Shown: positions 17,964-27,279, numbered from the stretch's first letter. The stretch is 64,000 nucleotides of DNA from Dyadobacter sp. CY347 (GCF_021502655.1 NZ_JAKFFT010000008.1:310001-374000), one strand, 5' to 3'. Notes: generated by a model from the sequence alone, not told the origin. Numbers and translations: made by a program.

Positions 17964-18758
17964 TTATCGGTCCATATCTTTCTTGTATGCCATAAACGCC
18001 TGATGAATGGATTCCGCAACTTCTCTCTGGCCTTCGTCGGAACCCAGATATTCCTCTTCATCCGGCGTGGATAAAAAGCCTGTTTCGATCAAAACACTTG
18101 GCATAGCACATCTCCATAACACCAAAAATCCGGCTTGTTTCACCCCACGGCTGTCGCGATCCGACACAGATTGAAATTTCTTTTCGATCAGATCAGCAAA
18201 GCGAAGGCTGCTGGAAATAAATGCGCTCTGGTAATTGGCAAGCATAATATGCGCCAGCGGAGAATTGGGATCAAAGCCTTTATATTTTTGCTTATAGTTC
18301 GTTTCCTGCAAAATAACCGAGTTTTCCCGCTTCGCAACGTCCAGGTTTCCTTGCGTTTTGTGCAAACCCATCACGAATGTTTCGGTTCCTCTTACCGACC
18401 GGGAGCTGGGTGTAGCGTTGCAGTGAACCGAGATAAAGAGGTCTGCATTGTTGCGGTTTGCAAAAGCTGAGCGCTCTCCTAACTCAATAAAAACGTCAGT
18501 TGATCTGGTATATAGTACTTTTACTTCCGGAGTTTCTTCTTTGATCCTTCGCCCAAGTTCAAGAGCAACTGCTAGCGCCACGTCTTTCTCCTTAGTAACA
18601 CGTCCGCGGGTCCCGGGATCTTTACCTCCATGGCCGGCGTCAATAACGACTGTTTTTACTCTGCTGGATTTTGCCGGAGCGGGATCATCTTGGAAAACAA
18701 AAGCGAGACTTGTAAAAAGGGTGCTTGCGGCAATTACTAATTTAAGAACTTTTAACAT
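17964..18758 (-). CDS. N-acetylmuramoyl-L-alanine amidase (Amidase_3)
   Basis: This 264-residue zinc hydrolase cleaves the bond between N-acetylmuramic acid and L-alanine of peptidoglycan stem peptides. It has an N-terminal signal sequence (about residues 1-22). Zinc ligands are visible as His in VIDAGHGGKD, Glu in ELGERSAFAN and His in FISVHCNATP, with the catalytic Glu in VLIETGFLS. It is exported to the periplasm. It starts an operon with the MCE gene and is divergent from LptD, so the locus is dedicated to the envelope. Confidence 0.93.
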   Translation of the reverse strand: MLKVLKLVIAASTLFTSLAFVFQDDPAPAKSSRVKTVVIDAGHGGKDPGTRGRVTKEKDVALAVALELGRRIKEETPEVKVLYTRSTDVFIELGERSAFANRNNADLFISVHCNATPSSRSVRGTETFVMGLHKTQGNLDVAKRENSVILQETNYKQKYKGFDPNSPLAHIMLANYQSAFISSSLRFADLIEKKFQSVSDRDSRGVKQAGFLVLWRCAMPSVLIETGFLSTPDEEEYLGSDEGQREVAESIHQAFMAYKKDMDR

Positions 18759-18799
18759 TATTTTTTAATTAGGGCGTTACTCGTTAGAGGTTTCTCTGC

Positions 18800-18807
18800 T
18801 AATTTTG
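18800..18807 (+). promoter_or_regulatory. -7 box of the lptD promoter
   Basis: TAATTTTG matches TAnnTTTG and lies 27 bases before the proposed lptD start. It is nearly back-to-back with the amidase box at 18820-18827. No clear -33 element is seen. Confidence 0.45.
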
Positions 18808-18819
18808 AAATTCGTTATG

Positions 18820-18827
18820 CAAAAATA
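18820..18827 (-). promoter_or_regulatory. -7 box of the amidase promoter
   Basis: The minus strand reads TATTTTTG, matching TAnnTTTG, 62 bases upstream of the amidase ATG. Its transcript start would face that of lptD, so the two polymerases may compete. Confidence 0.45.
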
Positions 18828-18833
18828 CGCTAT

Positions 18834-21740
18834 TTGTTAGAACTGAAAAGAAAGGCGATTATTATATCGTCAGTAGTTGCGGCGTTTCTTATATTCAGCA
18901 CAGTAGCCTGTGTACAGCAACGCACTAAGAGGACCGGGAAAAATCAGGGTAAGCCGAACGTTACAACTTCTGCCAAACAGACAGCGGATTCTCTCCTTGC
19001 TGTAAAAAAACAAGCTGGCATCGACACAACCGGTGCCGGGAAGAATGCTACGTCCATCAATGGTGCAGCCACACCAGGAGATACTTCCCTCACGAACAAA
19101 GGATTAACGGATTCGACGGCAGTTGACTCTTTATCCAATCCGGATGACCTTCAAAACACTGTGAAATATACGTCAGAAGATTCCACGATCACGGATGCTG
19201 TTTTGAAGCAGGTGCATTTATACGGAAATGCGGAGGTTACTTACGGGACCATTAACCTGAAAGCCAATTATATACGGCTTAACTGGATCACCAATGAGGT
19301 TTACGCCGTCGGGACCACGGATCCTGCCGATTCTACTTCCAAAAAAACGATCGGCGATCCGGTATTTCAGGATGGGCCGGAGACTTACAACACGAAGGAG
19401 ATCCGATACAATTTCAAGACAAAAAAGGCCCTGATTCAAGGCATTGTCACCCAGGAAGGCGATGGGAACATTCGGGGGGAAAAGGTAAAAAAAGATGCGG
19501 AAGGCAATTTCTACATCCGCCACTCCATGTATACGACCTGTAATCTGACGCATCCGCATTATTATATCAATGCGCCGAAGATTAAGATGGTGAATAAAAA
19601 GCAGGTTATTTCCGGGCCTTTCAACCTGGTGATCAGCGACGTCCCGCTGCCGATTGCGCTTCCTTTCGGATTTTTTCCTTTTCCAAAAAAGAAAGAGAAC
19701 GGCACTTCCGGGATCCTTTTCCCTACTTATGGTGAAGAACCCAATGGACGTGGGTTTTACCTCAGAGAAGGTGGTTATTACTTTGCGATCAGTGAGTACA
19801 TCAATGCATCGGTTACAGGACAGATCTATTCAACGGGCAGCTGGGGATTGGGCGTTGCGTCAACATATTCGAGACGTTATCAGTACAATGGTAATTTCGC
19901 ATTGCGCTTCAACAAAAATAAGTCAAGCGATGAGGTCGACAGGGACCTGGGCCGTGGGCAAACCAATGATTTCAGCATTATCTGGTCGCATGCGCCGAGG
20001 CCGCGTGGCAATTCGCAATTTTCGGCCAATGTGAATGTGAGTAGTAACAGCTACAACCAGTTACAGGAATTTGAAACCAACAAATATATTTCGAATGTGG
20101 CCAGTTCGTCCGTGCAGTACAACCGCACTTTCGGGCAGTTTATGCGGGCTGCGGGGAGTTTGCGGGTGAATCAGAACTTCGGCCAAGTTGACCCTGATCC
20201 TGCTGCTAACGGAAGAAAAAAGGACGGAAAAACGAACATATCAACGGATTTCAGCTTTGGTGTAAACCAGATTGCTCCCTTTGCGTTGAAAGGCGGGCGC
20301 GGCCGGTGGTATGAAAGCTTCCGTTTGGGACTTGATTTCAGTGGGAATTATGAATTGACCAACTCGCTGACACCAATAGATACAAACTCTGCAAGTCTGG
20401 GTTTCTCAATCATCAACGATATCGATCCTACCCGCCGGACCACAAAAATTGTCGCATTTAACCTTAACAACCTTCCGGAAATGTTGAAGGATGCGCAGTT
20501 TACCGGTCGTTACAGCCTTCCTATTTCACTTCCTAACTTCAAGGTTTTACGATTTGTCAATGTTACGCCGAGCCTTTCATTACAGGGTGAAGTTTTTACC
20601 AAACAATACGCTTATTCGGTTGAGAGAAACCTGGTGCGCATTGATACATTAAAGCAGGCCGGAACGGAATATTCCTACAATTTCGGAGCAGGGGTTAACA
20701 CCCGTTTTTACGGAACATTCTTCGTCAAGGGGAAGCGACTGGAAGCGATCCGCCATACTGTTATTCCTTCGTTATCATTTACTTATACGCCGGATTTTAC
20801 AGGTGACGCTTTTGGTTTTTATCAAAAAGTAAACATTAAAACGCGCGGGATAGACCGTGAATATTCATTGTCAAGGTTCAGAGGTGTAGGGACGGGCGTA
20901 AGCAACGGGCGCGCTTCGAGCGTCGTTTCTTTCAGTTTGAACAACTCATTTGAAATGAAACTGAAAACCAAAAGCGACACGGCTGCCCAACAATTTGAGA
21001 AAGTGTCACTGCTGGATAACCTGAGTTTGGGAGGAAATTATAACCTGCTGGCCGATTCGCTGAACCTGTCCAACATTACGGTTAATGCGAACGCGCGAAT
21101 TGGTAAAAACCTGAACCTGAACTTCAATATGAACCTGGATCCTTACGCATATGAAGCGAATCCGAGGGTTTTGAGCAATCAGGTTGGAACGAAGGTGAAT
21201 AAATATGCGATCACGCAAGGACAAGGGTTGGCAAATTTGCAAAACCTGGGCTTCACATTAGGAACCAGCTTTGCGCCGAAAAGCTCAGATAAAACCAAAC
21301 CTGTGGTGCCGCCAGCGAATGGAAACCCAACCGTCACGGAGGAGCAGCGCGAATTTATCGCGCAAAATCCGGAACTCTATGTTGATTTCAATATTCCCTG
21401 GAATGTGTCCCTGAACTATAACTTCGGCTTAACCAAGCCCGGGCTTTCCAAAGCGCAACTCATTCAGGCCGTTCAGGTTACAGGCGATCTTAGTTTGTCC
21501 AAAAACTTCAAAGTGAGTGTTAACACCGGTTTTGACTTTACTGCATTTGAGCCTACCATTACATCATTAACCCTTTACCGTGACCTGCATTGCTGGGATA
21601 TGAGTTTCAGCTGGACACCATTTGCTGGAAGTGCTTCACGCGTAAGCAACTACAACTTCACTTTAAAAGTAAAATCCAGCATCCTGCAAGATTTGAAAGT
21701 GACACGCCGCCGCTCGTTCTACGACAGGTCTGCTTATTAA
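18834..21740 (+). CDS. LPS assembly outer-membrane protein LptD-like
   Basis: This 968-residue protein resembles the Bacteroidota LptD, the outer-membrane barrel that inserts lipopolysaccharide. It has a hydrophobic N-terminus (residues 8-26), then a low-complexity Thr/Ser/Asp linker, an OstA/LptA-like beta-jellyroll (about 125-290: LYGNAEVTYGTINLKANYI, IRGEKVKKD) and a long C-terminal beta-barrel full of alternating aromatic strands. No in-frame ATG exists near the 5' end, so the start is a TTG at 18834. This is unusual but fits the promoter box at 18800. It is divergent from the amidase/MCE operon. Confidence 0.85.
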   Translation: MLELKRKAIIISSVVAAFLIFSTVACVQQRTKRTGKNQGKPNVTTSAKQTADSLLAVKKQAGIDTTGAGKNATSINGAATPGDTSLTNKGLTDSTAVDSLSNPDDLQNTVKYTSEDSTITDAVLKQVHLYGNAEVTYGTINLKANYIRLNWITNEVYAVGTTDPADSTSKKTIGDPVFQDGPETYNTKEIRYNFKTKKALIQGIVTQEGDGNIRGEKVKKDAEGNFYIRHSMYTTCNLTHPHYYINAPKIKMVNKKQVISGPFNLVISDVPLPIALPFGFFPFPKKKENGTSGILFPTYGEEPNGRGFYLREGGYYFAISEYINASVTGQIYSTGSWGLGVASTYSRRYQYNGNFALRFNKNKSSDEVDRDLGRGQTNDFSIIWSHAPRPRGNSQFSANVNVSSNSYNQLQEFETNKYISNVASSSVQYNRTFGQFMRAAGSLRVNQNFGQVDPDPAANGRKKDGKTNISTDFSFGVNQIAPFALKGGRGRWYESFRLGLDFSGNYELTNSLTPIDTNSASLGFSIINDIDPTRRTTKIVAFNLNNLPEMLKDAQFTGRYSLPISLPNFKVLRFVNVTPSLSLQGEVFTKQYAYSVERNLVRIDTLKQAGTEYSYNFGAGVNTRFYGTFFVKGKRLEAIRHTVIPSLSFTYTPDFTGDAFGFYQKVNIKTRGIDREYSLSRFRGVGTGVSNGRASSVVSFSLNNSFEMKLKTKSDTAAQQFEKVSLLDNLSLGGNYNLLADSLNLSNITVNANARIGKNLNLNFNMNLDPYAYEANPRVLSNQVGTKVNKYAITQGQGLANLQNLGFTLGTSFAPKSSDKTKPVVPPANGNPTVTEEQREFIAQNPELYVDFNIPWNVSLNYNFGLTKPGLSKAQLIQAVQVTGDLSLSKNFKVSVNTGFDFTAFEPTITSLTLYRDLHCWDMSFSWTPFAGSASRVSNYNFTLKVKSSILQDLKVTRRRSFYDRSAY

Positions 21741-21803
21741 CATTGAGCTGAAATCAACATTCAGTCTAAACGCATTCGTGCATAACGTTTTAGTTTAACG
21801 CAA

Positions 21804-21839
21804 AAAAAATGGCAGCCCGTTTTCCGGACTGCCATTTTA
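21804..21839. terminator. Bidirectional terminator between lptD and the DUF1573 gene
   Basis: A stem pairs 21806-21815 with 21829-21838 and is flanked by A and T tracts. It lies between two convergent genes and can serve both. Confidence 0.85.
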
Positions 21840-21858
21840 ATCAAATAACCTTTTGGGA

Positions 21859-22254
21859 TTATTTGGAAGATTTTGCTGCTGCTTTCGGAACAACTTCACC
21901 ATTCAGGTACAAAGTGATTGAACCTCCCTCCGTGTTGCTGAAAACAGTTACAGGCTTGTTGAAAGGACCTGCTGCTGCTGCATTAAATGTCGCTTTTACA
22001 GAACCCGTTTTACCTGGAAGTACCGGCTCTTTTGACCAAACTGGCGTTGTACATCCGCAAGATACAGTTACGTTAGAGAGCACAACAGGATCAGAACCCG
22101 TGTTTGTGAAAACGAATTCATGCGTTACCGGCGTTCCTTGTGGTACTTTACCGAATTTGTGTGTTTCTTCTTTGAATTTCAACACACCTTTTTGCGCAAA
22201 ACTAACGGTGGACAAGCCTACCAATAAAACCAGCGCGGAAAAAAATACTTTCAT
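21859..22254 (-). CDS. DUF1573 domain protein (secreted)
   Basis: This 131-residue protein has a signal peptide (residues 1-20, cut after SFA) and one DUF1573 domain, an Ig-like beta sandwich: KFGKVPQGTPVTHEFVFTNTG, the NVTVSCGCTTP motif and FNKPVTVFSNTEGG. Such proteins are abundant in Bacteroidota and occur in the periplasm or outside the cell. No enzyme function is known. The frame extends further upstream, but the ATG at 22254 begins the signal peptide. Confidence 0.9.
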   Translation of the reverse strand: MKVFFSALVLLVGLSTVSFAQKGVLKFKEETHKFGKVPQGTPVTHEFVFTNTGSDPVVLSNVTVSCGCTTPVWSKEPVLPGKTGSVKATFNAAAAGPFNKPVTVFSNTEGGSITLYLNGEVVPKAAAKSSK

Positions 22255-22398
22255 GATACTAACTATACATTTAGTGGTGAAAAAAGTAACTAGCAAACAA
22301 GATTAAGTTATAAAATTTAAATTTAATAATCATTAACCAATATTAACAATGCTGCCGAAAGTTATACGTGTCGCTGCGGTGTTTATTATTTTCCTGCA

Positions 22399-22406
22399 TA
22401 ATTTTG
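22399..22406 (+). promoter_or_regulatory. -7 box upstream of the fused E1 gene
   Basis: TAATTTTG lies 57 bases before the chosen ATG of the E1 gene. The -33 region has no clear TTG. Confidence 0.4.
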
Positions 22407-22463
22407 GCTTGCATTCAAAAAAACGTAATTTAACTACGGATTCATTCCAAGTAAATTTTGCTT

Positions 22464-24872
22464 ATGCTTCAAAATGATAGTTTGACCGGTTCCAGTGTAT
22501 TGAGTAAGGAGAGTATCACCAAAGACTATCGCCTCGCTTGCGAAAGTCGTCAGGTGAGTTTGCTGGGAAGGAAGGATACCATGGGTGGCCGTTCTAAATT
22601 TGGTATTTTTGGAGATGGTAAGGAAGTAGCCCAGATCGCTTTGTCGAGAGCATTTCAACTGGGTGATTTTCGCTCAGGATATTACCGCGACCAGACCATT
22701 GAAGCGGCGCTGGGAAATGTCAGCTGGCAGCAATTTTTTGCACAAATGTACGCCCACGCAGATCTCGAACATGAGCCTAGTACGGGCGGGAGATCCATGA
22801 ACGGCCATTTTTCTACCCGGTGGCTGGATGAGAACGGCCAGTGGCTGGACCAGACAAAACTCTATAATTCCGTTTGTGATATTTCTTCAACAGCAGGCCA
22901 GATTCCACGTGCTGTGGGGCTTGCATATGCTTCAAAATTATTCAGGAACAATAAAGATCTGCATGATCTGACCAACTTTACGCGTCAGGGAAATGAGATT
23001 GTATTCGCAACGATCGGCGATGCTTCCACTTCCCAGGGCATGTTCCTGGAAGCGATGAATGCGGCCGGCGTTTTGCAAATTCCACTGCTGACTTCGGTTT
23101 GGGACGACGGGTATGGCATCTCGGTTCCTGTTGAATATCAGACTACAAAATCAAGTATTTCCAAGGCGCTGGCCGGTTTACAACGCAATGAGGAAGAGCT
23201 CGGACTCGAAATATTTACTGTAAAAGGCTGGGATTATCCGGCCATAATTGAGACCTACCAACGGGCTGCTGCGCTTTGTCGGGAAGAGCGGATCCCTGTT
23301 TTAGTCCATGTTACCGAGCTTACGCAGCCGCAGGGACATTCCACTTCCGGCTCGCATGAAAGATACAAATCCAAGCAGCGGCTGAAATGGGAAAATGAGC
23401 GGGATTGTAATGTGATATTTCGAAACTGGATCCTGCAAAACGGCTATGCAACGGACGAGGAACTGGAACAAATAGAAGTTGAAGCCAAAGAAACTGCCCA
23501 TAATGCGCGCAACCAGGCCTGGCAGGCTTACCGCAAGGAACTGGATAAAGAATATCTCGAAACGATCCAGCTCCTACAAGATGCCATGCGTTCGAGCGCG
23601 CATTCCAACGAACTGAGCAACATTGTCCTGGAACTCTCCAAAACGTATTTACCGGTAAGACGGGATATGGTTTCCAGCATTCGAAAAGCACTTCGGCTGC
23701 TTGGAAGAGAAGAAAATCCAGCAAAAGATGCGCTCAAAGCATGCCTTCAAAATAGCCTGAAAGACAACGCACAGCGTTTCAGCACCCATCTTTACAGCGA
23801 TTCTGCCGATTCCCCGCTAAATGTCGCCGCAGTAAAACCCGAATTTTCAGAAGATAGTCCTACGGTTGACGGCAGGGAGATCATTCGTTCCTATTTTAAT
23901 GCACTTTTTGAAAGAGACCCACGCGTGGTGACTCTGGGCGAGGATGTGGGCTTCATAGGCGATGTAAATCAGGGATTGGCGGGCTTGCAGGAAAAGTTTG
24001 GTGAATTAAGGATTACAGACACGGGGATCCGGGAAACAACCATTGTAGGACAGGGAATTGGAATGGCAATGCGCGGGTTAAGGCCAATCGTCGAGATCCA
24101 ATATTTTGACTACATCTATTACGCATTGGCAACGCTTACCGACGACCTGGCAACATTACGTTACCGAACAGCTGGCGGCCAAAAAGCACCATTGATCATT
24201 CGTACGCGCGGGCACAGGCTCGAAGGTATCTGGCACTCGGGTTCTCCAATGGGGACGATGCTGAGCAGCCTTCGTGGCATTCATGTGATTGTGCCGAGGA
24301 ATTTTGTGCAGGCCGCAGGATTTTATAATACATTAATCAAAGGTGATGACCCGGCTTTAATCGTTGAGCCGCTTAATTCTTACCGCCAAAAAGAAATTTT
24401 ACCTGATAATATCGGCGAAATCTGCGTCCCATTGGGCGAACCGGAAATAATTCGTGAAGGAAATGACATTACCATTGTGACCTACGGCTCAATGTGCCGT
24501 ATAGTAATGGAAGCCGCTGCTCAGTTGCAAAAATCAGGCATTGAAGCAGAGGTTATTGATGTGCAGACTTTGTTGCCGTTTGACATTCACAGCCGCATTG
24601 CGGAATCGGTCAAAAAAACCAACAGGGTTATTTTCGCTGACGAAGATTTGCCGGGAAGCGCTTCTGCTTATATGATGCAGCAAGTTGTGGAGAAGCAAAA
24701 TGTTTATCGCTGGCTGGATTCTGCGCCCATAACCGTTTCGGCGAAAGATCACCGTCCTCCGTACGGATCGGATGGAGATTATTTCTCTAAACCAAACGCA
24801 GATGACATTTTCGAAGCAGCCTACCGAACCATGCGAGAAGCAAACCCGGAACATTACCCGGAGCTTTTCTGA
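22464..24872 (+). CDS. Fused alpha-beta 2-oxoacid dehydrogenase E1
   Basis: This 802-residue protein fuses E1 alpha (residues 1 to about 400) and E1 beta (about 470-802). The alpha half shows GGRSMNGHF and the thiamine-diphosphate motif GDASTSQGMFLEAMNAA. The beta half shows LGEDVGFIGDVNQGL, TDTGIRETTIVGQGIGMAMRGLRPI (read in parts) and VDVQTLLPFD. Single-chain E1 of this form in Bacteroidota is generally called the branched-chain 2-oxoacid (2-oxoisovalerate) dehydrogenase E1. A TTG two codons upstream is also possible. E2 and E3 genes are not present. It is distinct from the separate PDH beta chain at 644. Confidence 0.88.
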   Translation: MLQNDSLTGSSVLSKESITKDYRLACESRQVSLLGRKDTMGGRSKFGIFGDGKEVAQIALSRAFQLGDFRSGYYRDQTIEAALGNVSWQQFFAQMYAHADLEHEPSTGGRSMNGHFSTRWLDENGQWLDQTKLYNSVCDISSTAGQIPRAVGLAYASKLFRNNKDLHDLTNFTRQGNEIVFATIGDASTSQGMFLEAMNAAGVLQIPLLTSVWDDGYGISVPVEYQTTKSSISKALAGLQRNEEELGLEIFTVKGWDYPAIIETYQRAAALCREERIPVLVHVTELTQPQGHSTSGSHERYKSKQRLKWENERDCNVIFRNWILQNGYATDEELEQIEVEAKETAHNARNQAWQAYRKELDKEYLETIQLLQDAMRSSAHSNELSNIVLELSKTYLPVRRDMVSSIRKALRLLGREENPAKDALKACLQNSLKDNAQRFSTHLYSDSADSPLNVAAVKPEFSEDSPTVDGREIIRSYFNALFERDPRVVTLGEDVGFIGDVNQGLAGLQEKFGELRITDTGIRETTIVGQGIGMAMRGLRPIVEIQYFDYIYYALATLTDDLATLRYRTAGGQKAPLIIRTRGHRLEGIWHSGSPMGTMLSSLRGIHVIVPRNFVQAAGFYNTLIKGDDPALIVEPLNSYRQKEILPDNIGEICVPLGEPEIIREGNDITIVTYGSMCRIVMEAAAQLQKSGIEAEVIDVQTLLPFDIHSRIAESVKKTNRVIFADEDLPGSASAYMMQQVVEKQNVYRWLDSAPITVSAKDHRPPYGSDGDYFSKPNADDIFEAAYRTMREANPEHYPELF

Positions 24873-25467
24873 CGTTGTTTATTTCAAAATAGGCAAAAGA
24901 GTTTTAGATATATTTTTAGCGGCGACCGGACTCATCATCCTGTCGCCGCTTTTTTTTATAATATCCTCTGTCCTTTGGTTTGAAACCAAAGGCAATGTGT
25001 TCTTTTTTCAAAGGCGGCCCGGGCTTGGAGAGGCGATTTTTGTTTTGATTAAATTCCGGACATTAACCGATGCTCAGAGGACATCCTGCGAACCTGATGC
25101 GCCGCCATCTATCTTGCCATTCGGCGAATTTCTCCGGAGATCGTCATTAGACGAAATCCCACAACTATGGAATGTGCTGAAAGGTGATATGAGCCTGGTA
25201 GGACCAAGACCATTACTTCCGGAATATCTTGACTTGTATAATGCTGAACAGCGCAAACGTCACAAAGTCCTGCCCGGCTTAACAGGCTGGGCGCAGGTTA
25301 ACGGACGCACGCAAATCACCTGGGACAAGAAATTTGAGTTCGACATCTGGTATGTAGAAAACCGTTCTTTCAAGCTGGATATAAAGATCTTGTATTTGAC
25401 CTTCTTATTGATTTTCGAAAAAACAAGCGAGCCGCAAGAGTCGTCATTTGAAAGATTTGAAGGTTGA
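24772..25467 (+). CDS. Sugar-phosphate transferase (PglC/WcaJ-type initiating glycosyltransferase)
   Basis: This is a bacterial sugar transferase that places the first sugar-phosphate onto undecaprenyl phosphate at the inner membrane. It has a re-entrant membrane helix (VLDIFLAATGLIILSPLFF), FFFQRRPGLGE, LIKFRTLT, LRRSSLDEIPQLWNVLKGDMSLVGPRPLL (in parts) and PGLTGWAQVNGR. The small single-domain form resembles PglC. The start is uncertain: the ATGs at 24772 and 24802 lie inside the E1 gene's 3' end, and no later ATG precedes the membrane helix. It is followed by the acetyltransferase gene, and together they form a glycan operon. Confidence 0.88.
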   Translation: MEIISLNQTQMTFSKQPTEPCEKQTRNITRSFSDVVYFKIGKRVLDIFLAATGLIILSPLFFIISSVLWFETKGNVFFFQRRPGLGEAIFVLIKFRTLTDAQRTSCEPDAPPSILPFGEFLRRSSLDEIPQLWNVLKGDMSLVGPRPLLPEYLDLYNAEQRKRHKVLPGLTGWAQVNGRTQITWDKKFEFDIWYVENRSFKLDIKILYLTFLLIFEKTSEPQESSFERFEG

Positions 25468-25502
25468 TATTGACTCATTTAACACACTTTATCTTAAACA
25501 TT

Positions 25503-26174
25503 ATGCTCCTATACGGCGCTGGCGGTCACGCCAAAGTAATGGTTAGTTTGCTTCTCGATCTCAGAATCGAAGTTCATGCGATTTTTGATGATAATCCTGC
25601 CCGAAAAACTTTTGCGGGCAGTTCTGTCATAAACATTTACAATCCGGATTTGTTTGTTCACGAGCCTTTGATCCTTGCGATTGGAAACAATTTTATTCGT
25701 AAAGAATTGGCTTTAAAAGTTGATCATAGCTTCGTAAATGTATTCCATTCTTCTTGCCTCATCGAGTCTAATGTTCAATTCGGCGTGGGTAATGTTGTTC
25801 TGCATTGGGCTGTTATTCAAACAGAAACGGTTATTGGAAACCATTGCATTATTAACACAGGCTCGATAGTCGAACATGAATGCAGGATTTCGGATTTCGT
25901 CCACATTGGGCCCGGTTCCGTGCTTTGCGGCAATGTTAGCATCGGGGAATGCACATTGATTGGCGCCGGAAGTGTGGTCGTTCCCAATGTTATTATTGGT
26001 AAAAATTGCGTCATCGGTGCTGGAAGCGTTGTGACGAAGCACATTCCGGACGGAGCCATCGTCCGTGGAAATCCTGCCCGGATCATTAAACAAACACACT
26101 ATGGAAAAGAGAATCTGGCTTTCGCCCCCACATATGGGCGGGACGGAAATGACTTACATTCAACAGGCATTTGA
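25503..26174 (+). CDS. Sugar O/N-acetyltransferase, NeuD/PglD family
   Basis: This 223-residue protein has an N-terminal nucleotide-sugar binding fold (MLLYGAGGHAKV) and a left-handed beta-helix of hexapeptide repeats (VHIGPGSVLCGNVSIGE, AGSVVVPNVIIG, AGSVVTKHIPDG). PglD acetylates UDP-4-amino sugars on the way to bacillosamine. The true start is the ATG at 25503, because the longer frame begins with TTG. The family normally ends near GNPARIIK. Here about 25 further residues follow, in DNA shared with the next gene, a 74-base overlap. Confidence 0.88.
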   Translation: MLLYGAGGHAKVMVSLLLDLRIEVHAIFDDNPARKTFAGSSVINIYNPDLFVHEPLILAIGNNFIRKELALKVDHSFVNVFHSSCLIESNVQFGVGNVVLHWAVIQTETVIGNHCIINTGSIVEHECRISDFVHIGPGSVLCGNVSIGECTLIGAGSVVVPNVIIGKNCVIGAGSVVTKHIPDGAIVRGNPARIIKQTHYGKENLAFAPTYGRDGNDLHSTGI

Positions 26175-27228
26175 TGCAAACTGGATCGCACCGGTGGGAA
26201 CAAATGTGAATGCTTTTGAGAAACAGATCGAAGAGTTCATCGGCTGCGGACGTGTGGCAGCATTGTCATCGGGGACCGCGGCGTTGCATCTTGCATTGGT
26301 TTTACTAGGAATTGAAAAAGGCGATATTGTCATTTGTCAGTCTTTAACATTTGCAGCCAGTGCTAATCCGATTGTTTATCAAGGTGGCACACCGGTGTTT
26401 GTTGATAGTGAACCGGTTACCTGGAATGTGTGTCCGGATGCATTGGAAAGTGCAATTAAGCATTATATCGATAAAGGCAAAAAGCCAAAAGCGATCATTA
26501 TTGTGCATTTATACGGAATGCCTGCACGTATGGCTGAAATTTCAACATTATGCGTTCATTATGACATTCCGATGGTTGAAGATGCTGCCGAAGCGCTTGG
26601 TTCCGAGTATAATGGCAGGAAAGTGGGTTCGTTTGGCTTAATGAGCATTTTCTCCTTTAATGGTAACAAGATCATTACAACATCAGGAGGCGGAGCGCTC
26701 TGGTCAGCAGATTCGAAACTTATTGAAAAAGCGAGGTTCTTGGCTAGTCAGGCAAGAGATCCGAAACCGCATTATGAGCATTTAGTAACCGGTTACAATT
26801 ACAGTCTAAGTAATGTTTGCGCGGGAATTGGAAGAGGGCAAATGGAGATTTTGAAACACCGAATAAATCAAAGAAGGGCGAATAATGCGTTTTATCAAAA
26901 AGCCCTGAAAAGATTACCCGGAATCAATTTCCAGGACGAACTTGCTGAATGCTTTTCCAATCGCTGGTTGACTGCACTGACATTGGATTTCCAACAATCC
27001 GGAATCGCCCCAAGAACACTTATCACAGAATTGGAAAGAAACAACATTGAATCCCGGCATTTGTGGAAACCCATGCATTTACAACCAGTGTTCAAAGACG
27101 CGCCCTATTTTGGTGGTAACATTGCCGCTGAATTATTTCTATCAGGCATTTGCCTGCCATCCGGTTCAAGCCTCACAGCGGAAGATTTGCTGCGCGTTGC
27201 TAATATCATTACGAAGGTTTTTACATAA
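26101..27228 (+). CDS. DegT/DnrJ/EryC1/StrS aminotransferase (PglE-like)
   Basis: This 375-residue PLP-dependent sugar aminotransferase forms the 4-amino sugar from a UDP-4-keto sugar. Motifs: GTAALHLAL, SLTFAASANPIVYQGG, MVEDAAEALGSEYNG and the PLP lysine K190 in SFNGNKIITTSGGG. It completes a C-D-E trio with the transferase and acetyltransferase, the order known for the bacillosamine pathway. The 4,6-dehydratase (PglF) is absent here and must lie elsewhere. The start is the ATG at 26101, since the longer frame begins with GTG. A terminator follows immediately. Confidence 0.9.
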   Translation: MEKRIWLSPPHMGGTEMTYIQQAFDANWIAPVGTNVNAFEKQIEEFIGCGRVAALSSGTAALHLALVLLGIEKGDIVICQSLTFAASANPIVYQGGTPVFVDSEPVTWNVCPDALESAIKHYIDKGKKPKAIIIVHLYGMPARMAEISTLCVHYDIPMVEDAAEALGSEYNGRKVGSFGLMSIFSFNGNKIITTSGGGALWSADSKLIEKARFLASQARDPKPHYEHLVTGYNYSLSNVCAGIGRGQMEILKHRINQRRANNAFYQKALKRLPGINFQDELAECFSNRWLTALTLDFQQSGIAPRTLITELERNNIESRHLWKPMHLQPVFKDAPYFGGNIAAELFLSGICLPSGSSLTAEDLLRVANIITKVFT

Positions 27229-27229
27229 A

Positions 27230-27260
27230 AAATGTCCGCGAAGCGATTTCGCGGACATTT
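27230..27260. terminator. Bidirectional terminator after the aminotransferase
   Basis: A perfect 13-bp stem (27230-27242 with 27248-27260) with A/T flanks lies between convergent genes. Confidence 0.92.
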
Positions 27261-27279
27261 ATTTACTGATATGCTAATG

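Noticed and set aside
21809-22306. 165-codon plus-strand frame opposite DUF1573
   Set aside because: Antisense shadow that includes the terminator; the minus-strand signal peptide and CGC motif are convincing.
24870-24900. Frameshift or fusion between the E1 gene and the sugar transferase
   Set aside because: Both are full-length families with different frames; the overlap is better read as gene coupling.
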